Source: Flaccisagitta enflata
Taxonomy: Eukaryota > Chaetognatha > Sagittoidea > Aphragmophora
Assembly (NCBI GenBank): GCA_965153355.1
Contig: OZ231126.1
Span: forward strand, 35,464,001-35,528,000
DNA length: 64,000 bases
Reading direction: 5' to 3'
A program made the position numbers and the translations under genes. Positions 1 through 10,198 of this stretch are shown here, piece by piece; the first letter of the stretch is position 1; each line of letters starts with the position of its first letter. The notes beneath the pieces are model-generated. The model saw only the letters and a list, made by a program, of their open reading frames with translations, did no database searches and was not told the origin of the DNA.

Positions 1-121
1 CTCGGTGAGTCATTTCTAATTAGTGCATTTGCTGCAAGTATATGTTGCCTGACTTTGTATAGTTGTTGTGCCCAGCTGCCGCCAAAAATTTGAGCAATTC
101 AGCAAAACTAAAAAGTGCATA

Positions 122-713
122 ACGGTAGCAAAAAAAAAAATGGAACAAAATATTTCTTTAAGATTCAAAAGCATCCAATGAGAAAAACATAGCAAAATCC
201 ATGACCATTTGAAAGCTCTGCGAAAGATCTTCAAAATGATGATGCTGGCTGTTCTGTCTTTATTCGTTAAGTAATGAGACAGCAATAAAGAAGAGGTGGT
301 CATGAATGTAAAAGCTGAAGTCGTAGAAGTTGTTCCTCTTTGCTATTTTATAAAAAAGATAGAAAAATAATAATTTGAACTTTTTTCTTGGTGTAATTTA
401 TAGATTTTTTAATTTTCTTTCATTCTAGACCAATCCCAGATCTGTATCTCAAACCGTTTAAAAGTTAGAGCTTGTTAAAGTGAACCACTATTTTTTCAAA
501 ACTTTTTTATTCAATCTGACCGCAAATTGAATATGGCAATGTTTTCATTCATTCTTACGCCATTTCTAAACGGATAAAGCTAGAATGACCAGCAACGTCG
601 CATATGAAAGATCTTTTGCAGAGCTTTCAAACAGTCATGGATTTTCTATGGTTAGAGTCATCACTTAAGCAAAAATCATCAAAACAATTTGTTCCGTTTT
701 TTTTTGCTACCGT
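122..713 (-). mobile_element. MITE B inside left element A
   Basis: The ends are ACGGTAGCAAAAAAA and its inverse, with TA on both sides (120-121 and 714-715). It interrupts the decayed gene of element A at the same codon as in the right copy, so it was already present before element A was copied. TA duplication plus TIRs suggests Tc1/mariner-type mobilisation. Confidence 0.75.
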
Positions 714-940
714 TAGGATAGTTTCCAAGCCCCTCTGCTATACTGAAGCCAAAATCTTGCCATTCTGCTTGATTGAAGTTTCTCTTTTTGAGCTGAGAGA
801 AGCTTTTCAAGTTCATTCAAGGGTTCTTTTGGAATTTCCTCTATTTTTTCACCATCCATCATGGCCTTTTGTGACAACTCAAGTTTACTGAAGAGCACAT
901 GCATTGCATTACTCTGATCTAATTTGTTGCCTTTCTCCAT
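714..940 (-). pseudogene. Element A gene, N-terminal piece (left copy)
   Basis: This is the mirror of the right-copy open piece starting MEKGNKLDQ and ending just before the MITE, with two residue differences at most. The continuation past the MITE (1-119) is on the same strand and truncated by the window. See the right-copy entry for the family. Confidence 0.55.
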
Positions 941-949
941 GGTTGAAAG

Positions 950-1345
950 CTAGATAAGCTAGAATACTTAAAATCATTTATCAAAACAACCAGTTATACT
1001 CACTGACATGCTTTTTTGTATTTGTACGTTAAAACACTTGTCCAAATATCTATTCATTTATTCCATTAGAAATCAGAAAAAAACTGAGCCAAATGAGCTA
1101 AATGAGCTAGATTACTCAAAAACATTCACACGGATGAGCAGCCATGCTTATGAATATGTTTTCTTGTATTTGCATGCTCAAACATACATCAAAACATTTA
1201 TCTATTTATCCCATTCGAAATAAAAAAGAAACTGAGCTAAATGAGCTAAATGAGCTAGAATACTAAAAAACACCCTGACAGATGAGCAGCTATGCTCAAA
1301 AAAGATTTTCTTGTATTTGCATGCTCAAACAAACATAGATACACT
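950..1345. repeat. Sub-terminal tandem repeats of element A (left copy)
   Basis: About two and a half diverged units of roughly 145 bp each contain a run of ATGAGCTAAATGAGCTAGA followed by ATGAGCAGC and a segment reading TTGTATTTGCATGCTCAAAC. The mirror array lies at 3170-3550. A third, older copy lies at 40420-40800. Sub-terminal repeats of this kind are common in TIR transposons as transposase-binding regions; that role here is inferred. Confidence 0.7.
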
Positions 1346-2052
1346 CCTTTATTGATCCTACATAAAATCATAAAAAATCAACGAAAAAATCAATATGAAT
1401 TTTTCAAAAATAAATCTTTAAAAAATTATTATGCAAAAAATATTTGTTATAGAGAGTTCTACTCGGCGCCAAATGAAAGAGAATTATCAAATTTACTTAC
1501 TCTATAAATTTCATTGGAAGGCTCATTTGCCTGGATGAGATACTCAACTTTTACACAAGAAAATTAAAACTCTCTGGAATATGTCAAAAAGTCGAGGACT
1601 GACTTCAACTTTTTTCCGCAATAAATAAAGTTGTCTTGCCGATATGTTGGTCAACTTTTTTTTACTTGATAAAGCCACCCTTGAGGAACATGGAACCACC
1701 AAAAAACTTTCTATTACATTTTTGTTAAGGTCGGGTCAGCTAATTTGCTTTGATCCCTCCTCTATTATACACATTTACTTTGTACATGTTTGTCATCGTA
1801 GGAATGTGTGATGTGTGCGTGCATTGTTAGCACCGTGTGCGTTATGCGCATATGTAAGAACTCCACAAAAATTAGGAAAATGTGGTGAGCGGGGCAAGAG
1901 AGGCCGAAAGAGAAAAACAAGAGGGAAGGTAGCTGATAAAAACAGATGGGGACCGTATAAGGAGTGTTTTTTTTGTTTTTAAAGAAACGTAAAAACCACA
2001 ATGGAACCTTGACAATAAACACGCGTGTGCACGTGCGTATATTATCTCATCA

Positions 2053-2062
2053 CACACACACA

Positions 2063-2151
<89 letters not shown>
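2053..2151. repeat. (CA)n microsatellite
   Basis: Nearly pure CA dinucleotides with one T interruption. The paralogous array in the other duplicate has a similar length and different interruptions. Confidence 0.95.
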
Positions 2152-2154
<3 letters not shown>

Positions 2155-2414
2155 CCCAAAATTAAGCGCTTGGACCAACTCTCGCTTTCGAAAACTGACG
2201 TCATGACACAGACGTGTACACACATGTGCACACTGAGATCTATCCAGCTACAGTACGATGGGAGCAATGAGGACCTCAGATGGAGGGTCATTTCCTGCTG
2301 CACTATCTTAATTAAGTGGCTTGAACTATGGTTTTTCTGAAAGCTGATGGGCAAGAGCATTGAATGAATATAGTTTCATACCTCTAGCTGTAACTGTTGA
2401 CCAAAAAGAAAAAA

Positions 2415-2508
2415 GTGCAACACCTCTCTGAATTTGAACCTGTAACTCTGTTGAGAAGAATTTGCCTTTATTAAGTTCAGCACTCTACCATCAGAGCTAT
2501 TGCGCCAC
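2415..2508 (-). ncRNA. tRNA-like Pol III cassette (tRNA-derived SINE head or tRNA pseudogene)
   Basis: On the minus strand a box A (TAGCTCTGATGGTAGAG, at 2483-2499) is followed 42 bases later by a box B (GGTTCAAATTC, at 2430-2440). A short T-run at 2409-2414 would serve as Pol III terminator. The D-arm GCTC/GAGT pairs, and the outer GTGGCGC/GTTGCAC ends pair at 5 of 7 positions. The anticodon and T stems pair poorly, so a functional tRNA is unlikely. A tRNA-derived repeat or decayed gene fits best. Confidence 0.45.
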
Positions 2509-3169
2509 ATGCAATTAAACAAAATCCATTGTCACTTTTCTATTAAATCACTTGGTGTGGAGTTTTACGTTCACTCAATACCTTGGACCATCAGCATTCA
2601 GAAAAACTAAAACTTTAGGTTCTTCCTTCAAACAGTAAAAATACAGAGGGCCCTCTTTGTACTGCTCTTATTGCTCCCACCGTACTGTATCCATCTATCC
2701 ATTCTCGGTGATGGCACGTGGACCTTATCTGGGCTCGAGCTAATTAGAGGAGGGATCAAAGCAAATTAGCTGACCCGACCTTAACAAAAATGTAATAGAA
2801 AGTTTTTTGGTGGTTCCATGTTCCTCAAGGGTGGCTTTATCAAGTAAAAAAAAGTTGACCAACATATCGGCAAGACAACTTTATTTATTGCGGAAAAAAG
2901 TTGAAGTCAGTCCTCGACTTTTTGACATATTCCAGAGAGTTTTAATTTTCTTGTGTAAAAGTTGAGTATCTCATCCAGGCAAATGAGCCTTCCAATGAAA
3001 TTTATAGAGTAAGTAAATTTGATAATTCTCTTTCATTTGGCGTCGAGTAGAACTCTCTATAACAAATATTTTTCGCATAATAATTTTTTAAAGATTTATT
3101 TTTGAAAAATTCATATTGATTTTTTCGTTGATTTTTTATGATTTTATGTAGGATCAATAAAGGAGTGTA

Positions 3170-3550
3170 TCTATGTTTGTTTGAGCATGCAAATACAAGA
3201 AAATCTTTTTTGAGCATAGCTGCTCATCTGTCAGGGTGTTTTTTAGTATTCTAGCTCATTTAGCTCATTTAGCTCAGTTTCTTTTTTATTTCGAATGGGA
3301 TAGATAGATAAATGTTTTGATGTATGTTTGAGCATGCAAATACAAGAAAACATATTCATAAGCATGGCTGCTCATCCGTGTGAATGTTTTTGAGTAATCT
3401 AGCTCATTTAGCTCATTTGGCTCAGTTTTTTTCTGATTTCTAATGGAATAAATGAATAGATATTTGGACAAGTGTTTTAACGTACAAATACAAAAAAACA
3501 TGTCAGTGAGTATAACTGGTTGTTTTGATAAATGATTTTAAGTATTCTAG
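3170..3550. repeat. Sub-terminal tandem repeats of element A (right copy)
   Basis: Mirror of the left-arm array: diverged ~145-bp units carrying the inverse of the TGAGCTAAATGAGCTAGA motif. The array lies between the left TIR and the start of the gene. Confidence 0.7.
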
Positions 3551-3568
3551 CTTATCTAGCTTTCAACC

Positions 3569-5218
3569 ATGGAGAAAGGCAACAAATTAGATCAGAGTAA
3601 TGCAATGCATGTGCTCTTCAGTAAACTTGAGTTGTCACAAAAGGCCATGATGGATGGTGAAAAAATAGAGGAAATTCCAAAAGAACCCTTGAATGAACTT
3701 GAAAAGCTTCTCTCAGCTCAAAAAGAGAAACTTCAATTAAGCAGAATGGCAAGATTTTGGCTTCAGTATAGCAGAGGGGCTTGGAAACTATCCTAACGGT
3801 AGCAAAAAAAAACGGAACAAATTGTTTTGATGATTTTTGCTTAAGTGATGACTCTAACCATAGAAAATCCATGACTGTTTGAAAGCTCTGCAAAAGATCT
3901 TTCATATGCGACGTTGCTGGTCATTCTAGCTTTATCCGTTTAGAAATGGCGTAAGAATGAATGAAAATATTGCCATATTCAATTTGGTCGATTGAATAAA
4001 AAGTTTTGAAAAATAGTGGTTCACTTTAACAAGCTCTAACTTTTAAACGGTTTGAGATACAGATCTGGGATTGGTCTAGAATGAAAGAAAATTAAAAAAT
4101 CTATAAATTACACTAAGAAAAAAGTTCAAATTATTATTTTTCTATCTTTTTTATAAAATAGCAAAGAGGAACAACTTCTACGACTTCAGCTTTTACATTC
4201 ATGACCACCTCTTCTTTATTGCTGTCTCATTACTTAACGAATAAAGACAGAACAGCCAGCATCATCATTTTGAAGATCTTTCGCAGAGCTTTCAAATGGT
4301 CATGGATTTTGCTATGTTTTTCTCATTGGATGCTTTTGAATCTTAAAGAAATATTTTGTTCCATTTTTTTTTTTGCTACCGTTATGCACTTTTTAGTTTT
4401 GCTGAATTGCTCAAATTTTTGGCGGCAGCTGGGCACAACAACTATACAAAGTCAGGCAACATATACTTGCAGCAAATGCACTAATTAGAAATGACTCACC
4501 GAGATGTTCATCACCATTTTTCAAATGGGCTTTTTGTAATTCAAAGGAGTGAGAGATTATGGGCAGGAATCCCCAGTGATCAGGTGATAGAGCAATGTCT
4601 TATGCGCAATTTGAAGACCAGTGGAGGATTGACACATGGAAGTGGCATGAGTGAAGAGCAGAGAAATGTATGGACTCTTTCAATGCTATTTTGTGCATCT
4701 GCATATCAAGCCATACAGGAAAAAGTGTAGAGCAGCATACTGAGATGGGACCATCTAAGATTAGTTGGGATTGGAAAGATACACAGCTTGCAGCTGAATT
4801 CTTGCATGAAAGAAATCCATTTGAGTACGGAGATGTTTTTTGCAACATTGCCAATGGTGTTCATACAAACCCATCAGTCAATTACGACAATGCTCAAGCC
4901 ATTGGTGAAAGCATTTTAGAAAAGATGGTTGGAGAGAAAGTAAGTGATTTTTCTTTTAAGAGGAAAGATCAGGCAGTAACCATGGGAAGCAAAAATGGTG
5001 GCAAAGTTGATGGAGAAATTGTGCAGTTTGAGCCACATATCTTGTTTCAAAAACTTGCTGTTACAGCTGAGAGGACTGATAATATTGATCCAGAAACTAT
5101 TTTCAAGCATGAATTAACCACCATCCCCAAGGCTTTTGCTGAAACTCCTGAATTACTTCATGAGGCCCAAAAGTCCACTCTTGCAGATACAATATGGTCA
5201 GCTGTAAATCAATGCTGA
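3569..5218 (+). pseudogene. Decayed gene of element A (repeat-borne protein family of unknown function)
   Basis: Three pieces of one protein can be read. The first runs from 3569 to the MITE at 3796. The second runs from 4385 to 4730. The third continues in another frame to the stop at 5216-5218. The second piece shows AAAGHNNYTK (from 4422), VIQRSERLWAG (from 4536) and SGGLTHGSGM (from 4620). The third shows a Trp/Asp-rich segment after EQHTEMG. I recognise this run of motifs from large uncharacterised proteins that are very abundant in cnidarian, mollusc and other invertebrate genomes, sometimes with a tesmin/TSO1-like CXC domain. That is recall, not a search. Breaks are the 587-bp MITE, an in-frame TAA at 4482-4484 and a frameshift at about 4728. 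The N-terminal portion of the usual protein is missing. It is not expected to be functional. Confidence 0.7.
3796..4382 (+). mobile_element. MITE B inside right element A
   Basis: Flanked by TA (3794-3795 and 4383-4384) with TIRs beginning ACGGTAGCAAAAAAA. The halves are also loosely inverted copies of each other: the AAAGATCTTTC and GAAAGCTCTG segments recur inverted near both ends, so the transcript could fold back. It splits the coding sequence between a GAWKL segment and an HFL segment that would otherwise be adjacent, which fixes it as a later insertion. Confidence 0.8.
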
Positions 5219-5649
5219 AGCTTCTGGTGATCATTTTATTAGCTAGCTATTTTGAGCCATTGTTTTCATTGATAGAAAATTTTGGCTCAAACTTAAACAT
5301 TATATTATGAAAATTAAGTTGTTGATAGGCTGTTCAAGTCACCTACAAAATCTTTCTTTTGGTCAATCCTCATAAAAATATTAGGGATGAATACAAATAT
5401 AAGATTAAGAGATTGTGTACAAAGTTTTTTATACTTTTGTAGATGTTTCAAAATTTTCTATATATGAATATTTACCATTTTCGCCATATTTTTCATGCAT
5501 TTACATACGGCCCAACCAGCGCCATTACAGAGTTCATACCTTGGTCAACTTTTTTTCTTAGCTTAGTGCAACCCATGTAGGGTGCAAAACCGCAAAAAAA
5601 CTCTCTATTACATTTTTGTTAGGGTGGATTTTGTAATATCCCTCCTCTA

Positions 5650-5886
5650 AATGCAAGAAATCTCAAGATCGGCACACATATTCGATGGATGATACAATGT
5701 CAGGATCGGGATTCAGATAAAACAATTCGCATTACTCAAATTGAACACAATCAAATCTTGAAATTTTTGTTTGAGCTTCGATTTCTCCAAAGCTAATGGC
5801 TAAACCATTCCTCATCGCCTCCCAAGTTTGAATTTCTTCATCAATGAAAACAAAATAAAAAAAAATCTAATCTGTTTTTCGAGCAG
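5650..5886. other. Non-coding stretch before terminal exon
   Basis: Host sequence shared with the duplicate (43193-43434). It ends in a pyrimidine-rich tract and a CAG acceptor. No further exon was found in it. Confidence 0.4.
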
Positions 5887-6076
5887 GGAAACGGAAGATG
5901 AGCTGAGAGAGTTGGGGCCTGAAAATTTGCGTAACGTCACTATGCCTGTCGGTCAGTGGGTCCGTTCGTTGGCAAACTTCGGCATCATTTACAAAACCAT
6001 TTCATATGAAAGGTGGAACAATATCCCTATGCCCAAACTGAAAAATATGGAAGAGGGTCTTGTGAGCCCTCACTGA
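5887..6076 (+). CDS. 3'-terminal exon of an unrecognised gene (duplicate 1)
   Basis: A TTTTTCGAGCAG acceptor precedes an open frame that needs two bases from the previous exon and encodes about 62 residues, from ETEDELRELGPENL to NMEEGLVSPH and a TGA. The composition (acidic start, then NVTMPVGQWVRSLANFG) looks like genuine coding sequence. The paralogous exon at 43435-43624 differs by one Leu/Phe change. No upstream exon was located: the preceding region is short and bounded by a transposon. The family is not recognised. It could be a relic exon carried by the duplication. Confidence 0.5.
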
Positions 6077-6573
6077 CTAGTTACTACGCGCATCACTCCT
6101 AGTTTTCATTTAGCAAAACTAACTTAACAAACATCCATTCTGAGTCTTACCCAAATGTTGTCGGTTTAACGAATTTAGAAAGGCATTGACCGGAAAATGT
6201 GATGCCAAGAAAAGCCCGTGCGTAAGGTCAACCGACTGACGAACCTGCCTTGTAGAAAGTCAGGATCGCGCGTGAGAACTGGCGGGTAATTTGAGCACAG
6301 ACTGCATAGGTGTTCAGTCACTGTTCACATTCACATTGGTGCGTAGATGATCATTGATCACGTATAATTTTGCAGTAAAACCATAGATACCGTGTCTTGA
6401 TGAAACGTCTCTTCTCCCCCCCCCCCCTTTTAGGATATGCGATGATCGCTTTATTATGGTGCCCAATTACAAGCATTGGAAAAAATTATGTCCTATCCAT
6501 ATTAAGCACAAAAGAAGACGATAATCATTAGCCGAAAAACGAGACCTGCTGACGAGAGAAGACCTTCATTGTC

Positions 6574-6733
<160 letters not shown>

Positions 6734-7405
6734 CTACAGACGCACACAGACACACACAAGTACACAAACATGCAGAACACACGCGATCATGAAAACGTTT
6801 CTGAAATTTATGCTCATGACAACAAATGTTATTCCAGCGGACCATCCGCGCTTCTGCAAATACTTAATTCAGGTCGTAGATCAAGAATTTAGGAGCAAAC
6901 TTCGACAGGACGATCTAAACTAAACTCAATACTAAACTCAAATATTACGTAGCCAAGGATTTCCTTTAAGATAGTTTCCTCTTCATGGGAATACTTTCAC
7001 AACTCTTATACTGAAGAATACTCTCAAAACATCTTTTAAGGCCAAGGATTTGTGAGACGGCACTGACTACTGTTATAACTACTGTTATACTACTTCACTT
7101 GTTTAAAATCTAACATACATGAGATATCGTACATATCATGGAAACCGCGGAGGTTAACGTCGATCCGTTCGCAGATTACCACATGTGCCTTGATTTATAT
7201 GTCCATAGACTGTGCATGTATGGTGAATATCTAGTCCTTTGAATAAAGGCGAATCCGATCAGCCCTTTGCTATCCAAACAAATCAATTCTATGCGAAAAA
7301 ATTAGAAAACTTAACTTCCAAAACAAAAAAAAAAACAGCCCATTCATCGAGTCCTTAGCGAAGTCGTTGAGCAAACATTGGAAACAAAATTATTTGTCGG
7401 AGAAA

Positions 7406-8035
7406 ATGATGAAATTAGTTCTCTTATTTGCTGCACTTGTCGCTTTGACTGCAGGGTACGTAATCTCGATTAGAACTTATAAGGACTAATAAGTTTAATA
7501 GTAATCATTGGTATAATAATAGGTCGAAGGTCTGATATGCCATAAATACACACTCCTCTGCAATTAGGGTAAACTTGAAATCTGTGGGAGTTTGTTAGTA
7601 GTAAAATCTCAGTAAACTCGATTTATATCCAATAGAGCCAGTTCATTAGGTGACGTCAAAGATGTTAAAGATGTTAAAAGCGTCCATCCAGAAAATGAGA
7701 ATTCGTTTGATGCTTGGCGAGAAAGACAAAGAATCGAAGACGTGGAAAAGATTGCGTCCGACGCATCCCGAAAGCACGCTCAGTTAACGCACATGAAACG
7801 TGGAAAAAATCTTATCCAAATGCTTAAAAGGTATGCAATAAGCTTTTTGAACATTGTGTTAGATGAACGCGACATTGACATGATTGCTTTCATGAATTCA
7901 GTTTCAGGCAGGAACAATTTATTTCATTTGTCTCCGCAGTTTATCAGCCAGGAACAAAGACCAGAGGACAAGGAAGGAAAATACAAAAGACCAGAAAGTA
8001 AGAGCATGAAACGATTGTTCCGCGATTTTTTTTAA
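7406..8035 (+). CDS. Small secreted protein or peptide precursor (duplicate 1)
   Basis: Exon 1 (7406-7455) encodes MMKLVLLFAALVALTAG, a textbook signal peptide, and ends in phase 2 at a GTACGT donor. Exon 2 starts at 7636 after TCCAATAG and stays open to TAA at 8033-8035, giving 149 residues. The mature part is hydrophilic and free of cysteine. It has a DVKDVKDVK repeat and several dibasic sites (MKRGK, MLKR, YKRPE, SMKRLF), so processing to short peptides is possible. Alternatively a 77-bp intron (GTATGC at 7831 to TTTCAG at 7907) is removed, giving a 112-residue form with a different basic tail ending at 7999-8001. The upstream leader is AT-rich. The paralogue at 45000-45629 has one Lys/Arg change. 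No family is recognised; neuropeptide-like precursor or secreted effector are both open. Confidence 0.7.
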
Positions 8036-8249
8036 ATCAAAGGGTGTAATCAAAGAAGCTTAAAGAAAAAAATTTAATGCAAAGTAGACAGCCAAGTGAG
8101 AGCGGGCCAACCGGGCCTGCAGACAGCCAAAATAGCGGGCCCGACAATCAAAATGTGGGTCTCGGGCTCGCGGGCCCGCTCTAAAAACAAGCCTGCTTAT
8201 AAGCAATACAGTATTGATAAAAGAAAAACCTAGTAATAATCTTTTAAAA

Positions 8250-8466
8250 CAAGGCCGGATACACGGCTACCCCAGTCGCGTGTGGGTGGGTATTTGAGGT
8301 CACTTGATCACTTGGGCAGGAGCAGTGAGGCCATAGACCGCAAAAAAACAAAAAAAGTAACGTGTGACGGACCGACGGACGGACCGACGGACGAACGGAC
8401 CGACGGACGGACGGACCGACGGACGGACCGACAAAGCGGGGTGTAGAGTCGCGTAGCACGCGACTA
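8250..8466 (+). mobile_element. H element 1 (tetranucleotide cargo)
   Basis: Left terminus AACAAGGCCGGATACACGGC, then CAGTCGCGTG. Right terminus is the hairpin GTCGCGTAGCACGCGAC followed by TAAAAA. Between them lies a run of GACG/GACC tetranucleotides (8366-8433). The half-stem GTCGCGTG near the left end matches the right hairpin stem. It is present in both duplicates, so it predates the duplication. Confidence 0.75.
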
Positions 8467-8469
8467 AAA

Positions 8470-9095
8470 ACGGCGCATTTTTTTCACTCCTTAGTATCAT
8501 GCAAATTAAGTTATACTAAAAGCTTGCTAAAACACTAGATGATGAACAATTTAGAAGAGAAGAAAAATTGTAAGGGACGGCTCCAAGAAATATTTTTCAA
8601 CAGTTGGATCTTGATTTATGCATATGAGGACTGTACAAAACTGAAGAGAAACTTACAGTAATATAAAAATCGTCCTGGTGGTTCTCAGGATCCACAGTGG
8701 ATGGGAAATAAACCACTTTATATCAAGTTAGTCAGGAGAAGAGAAACTGCAGACTTTTACTATGCGAACTACCAAAGTCATCTGATCTATACCTGACAGA
8801 TCCTCATTTCTTCGTTCATTCAGAGTGACCGGTCCAGCGACTTAGACTGGCTTTGCTGGCTTTGCTGGGCTGCGCCTTTTTCTTGCTTTGCATGTGGAGA
8901 TTGGAGATTGGTGGAGTAGATGACTTTTGCTCAAATTTCTTGGAAAACATGATCCTTGGCCTTGCTTCGTTCCTTTGAACTTGTTTCGGGAGATAACAAC
9001 TAGAAAATAAAGTTGTTGCTGTTGGGTTTGTTCTTATTTCTTTCAGAAAAGGCGTTAGTATGAATGGTTCGTAAGATTGGTTTTAGTCTTATTTA
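8470..9095. other. Intergenic stretch without recognisable gene
   Basis: AT-rich host sequence shared with duplicate 2 (46056-46985). I see no convincing exon. In the other duplicate a 308-bp hAT-like element interrupts it. Confidence 0.4.
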
Positions 9096-9099
9096 ATTT

Positions 9100-9435
9100 T
9101 TATCATGTCGCGGACAGTGTGTAGTCGTAAATAGCACAAAGTCGGATTTCCAAGAGGTGATATGTGGTGTTCCTCAGGGTTCCATATTGGGCCCGATACT
9201 TTTTTGTGTGTTAAATCAATGACATGGCTATAATTTGTGTTGTCGAGTCTCCTTATACGCGGACGATAGCGCGCTTATAGCCTCTGGTAAATCTCTACGT
9301 GAGTTATCGGAATTTCTCTCTGCGGATCTAGAATCTTGTCGCAGATGGATGGTCGATAATGAACTATCTGATCTCATCATGTTGGTAAAACCGAGGCAAT
9401 TATTTTTGGTTCATGAAGGCGAATTCAATGTATAA
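9100..9435 (+). pseudogene. Non-LTR retrotransposon reverse transcriptase fragment (duplicate 1)
   Basis: The frame shows QCVVV, then CGVPQGSILGPILF (the RT segment before the catalytic loop), then SLYADDSALIASGKSL with the YADD box at 9256-9267, then LSADLESCRRWMVDNELS. These are RVT_1 landmarks of LINE-type elements. Two compensating frameshifts sit between GPILF and YADD, and the frame breaks again after DNELSD where a substrate-binding LSLNxxKT segment is expected. The fragment lacks endonuclease and 3' parts and is dead. Confidence 0.85.
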
Positions 9436-9514
9436 ATGATTTTTCCATTAACTGTAAGTATAACTGAAAGTTACAATGCTTTAGTGAACCATGTCGACTC
9501 CGAAATAATTTTTT

Positions 9515-9617
9515 TATTCGCAGACACGCAACTTCATAAGAGGCTTTGTCTTTCCGTCGGTCCGTTGGTCTGTTGGTTCGTGGACACGAGTCAAAATAAT
9601 GGGAAAACGGACGATTT
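9515..9617 (-). mobile_element. H element right end (hairpin plus GTCC repeats)
   Basis: Reading inward: a degenerate hairpin with CGCAGACACGCAACTTC, then TAAGAGGCTTTGTC, then GTCCGTTG-type repeats, as in other H elements. It abuts the G element that follows, which may be its cargo. Confidence 0.5.
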
Positions 9618-10165
9618 GGGCAGCGGCCCTGAAGGGGACGATATCCTGTAGAACACAGGGGGACTTTCGTTCGTCCGTTTGTTTGTTTGTTTGTTTGTTC
9701 GTTCATCCTCCCCCCAGCCTCAAGGCTCAAATCCTAGCCTCAAGGTTCAAATCCTAGCCTTGATGCTGGAATCCCAGCCTCGAGGCTCAAGTCCCAGCCT
9801 TGAGGCTCAAATCTCAGTCCATTGGCTCAAATCCTAGCCTAAAGGCTCAAAACCTAGCCTTGATGCTCAAATCTCAGCCTGGAGGCTCAAATCCCAGCCT
9901 TGTGGCTCAAATCCTTGCCTTGAGGCTCAAATCTCAGCCCAGAGGCTCAAATACCAGCCTCCAAGCTTAAATCCCAGCCCAGCAGCTCAAATTCCAGCCT
10001 TGAGGCCAAATTCCAGCCTCGAGGCTCAAATCCCAGCCTCGCAAATTCAATTGAGCAGAAGTTCCCTTGTGTTCTACAGGGCATCGTCCCCTTTGGAGCC
10101 GCTGCCCTGCTAACCATCCTCTTTAATCACCAACATACAAAGCAGGGCAACGGGTATCACTGACC
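9618..10165 (+). mobile_element. G element 1 with ~20-bp minisatellite
   Basis: Left end GGGCAGCGGCCCTGAAGGGG, then ATCCTGTAGAACACAGG. Right part inverts this (TTGTGTTCTACAGGGCATCG, then GCCGCTGCCCTGCT) and closes with GCAGGGCAACGGGTATCACTG. The interior (9715-10040) is about 16 units of a ~20-bp repeat of the type CTCAAATCCCAGCCTTGAGG. The paralogue at 48440-48956 has one unit fewer. No coding capacity. Confidence 0.75.
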
Positions 10166-10198
10166 ACATATTGTGTATGTGGGGGGGGGGGGGGGGTT

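Larger units (their letters stand above)
1..1764 (-). mobile_element. Element A, left copy (inverted, truncated by window start)
   Basis: This is the reverse complement of the right-hand element A and matches it base for base over almost its whole length, with a few substitutions and about 5 bp of net indel. It ends at its outer terminus in ATCCCTCCTCTA, the inverse of the TAGAGGAGGGAT that starts the right copy. It carries the same sub-terminal tandem repeats, the same decayed gene (read on the minus strand from 940 towards 1) and the same internal MITE. The other end lies outside the window. TIR ends plus an empty site for the sister copy make a DNA transposon likely; the superfamily is not clear. 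Confidence 0.8.
1..4503. repeat. Giant imperfect palindrome (arms about 1.76 kb, spacer about 0.98 kb)
   Basis: Positions 1-1764 are the inverse of 2745-4503. The spacer 1765-2744 is unique within the palindrome but recurs in the second copy of the segmental duplication, where both arms are absent. The palindrome therefore formed by insertion of two element A copies in opposite orientation, not by inversion of host sequence. The breakpoint at 1/4503 is set by the window edge, so the true arm may be longer. Confidence 0.9.
2745..5649 (+). mobile_element. Element A, right copy (about 2.9 kb, complete)
   Basis: It starts TAGAGGAGGGAT and ends with the inverse. The inverted similarity continues inward for more than 100 bp, including a shared block AACAAAAATGTAATAGA, so the TIRs are long and imperfect. 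The duplicate region at 43192/43193 reads straight across the insertion point, giving an empty site. Flanks are GCTAAT on the left and AATGCAAG on the right against GCTAATGCAAG in the empty site, consistent with a 3-bp duplication (AAT). Inside are tandem sub-terminal repeats, a decayed gene and a nested MITE. Confidence 0.88.
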
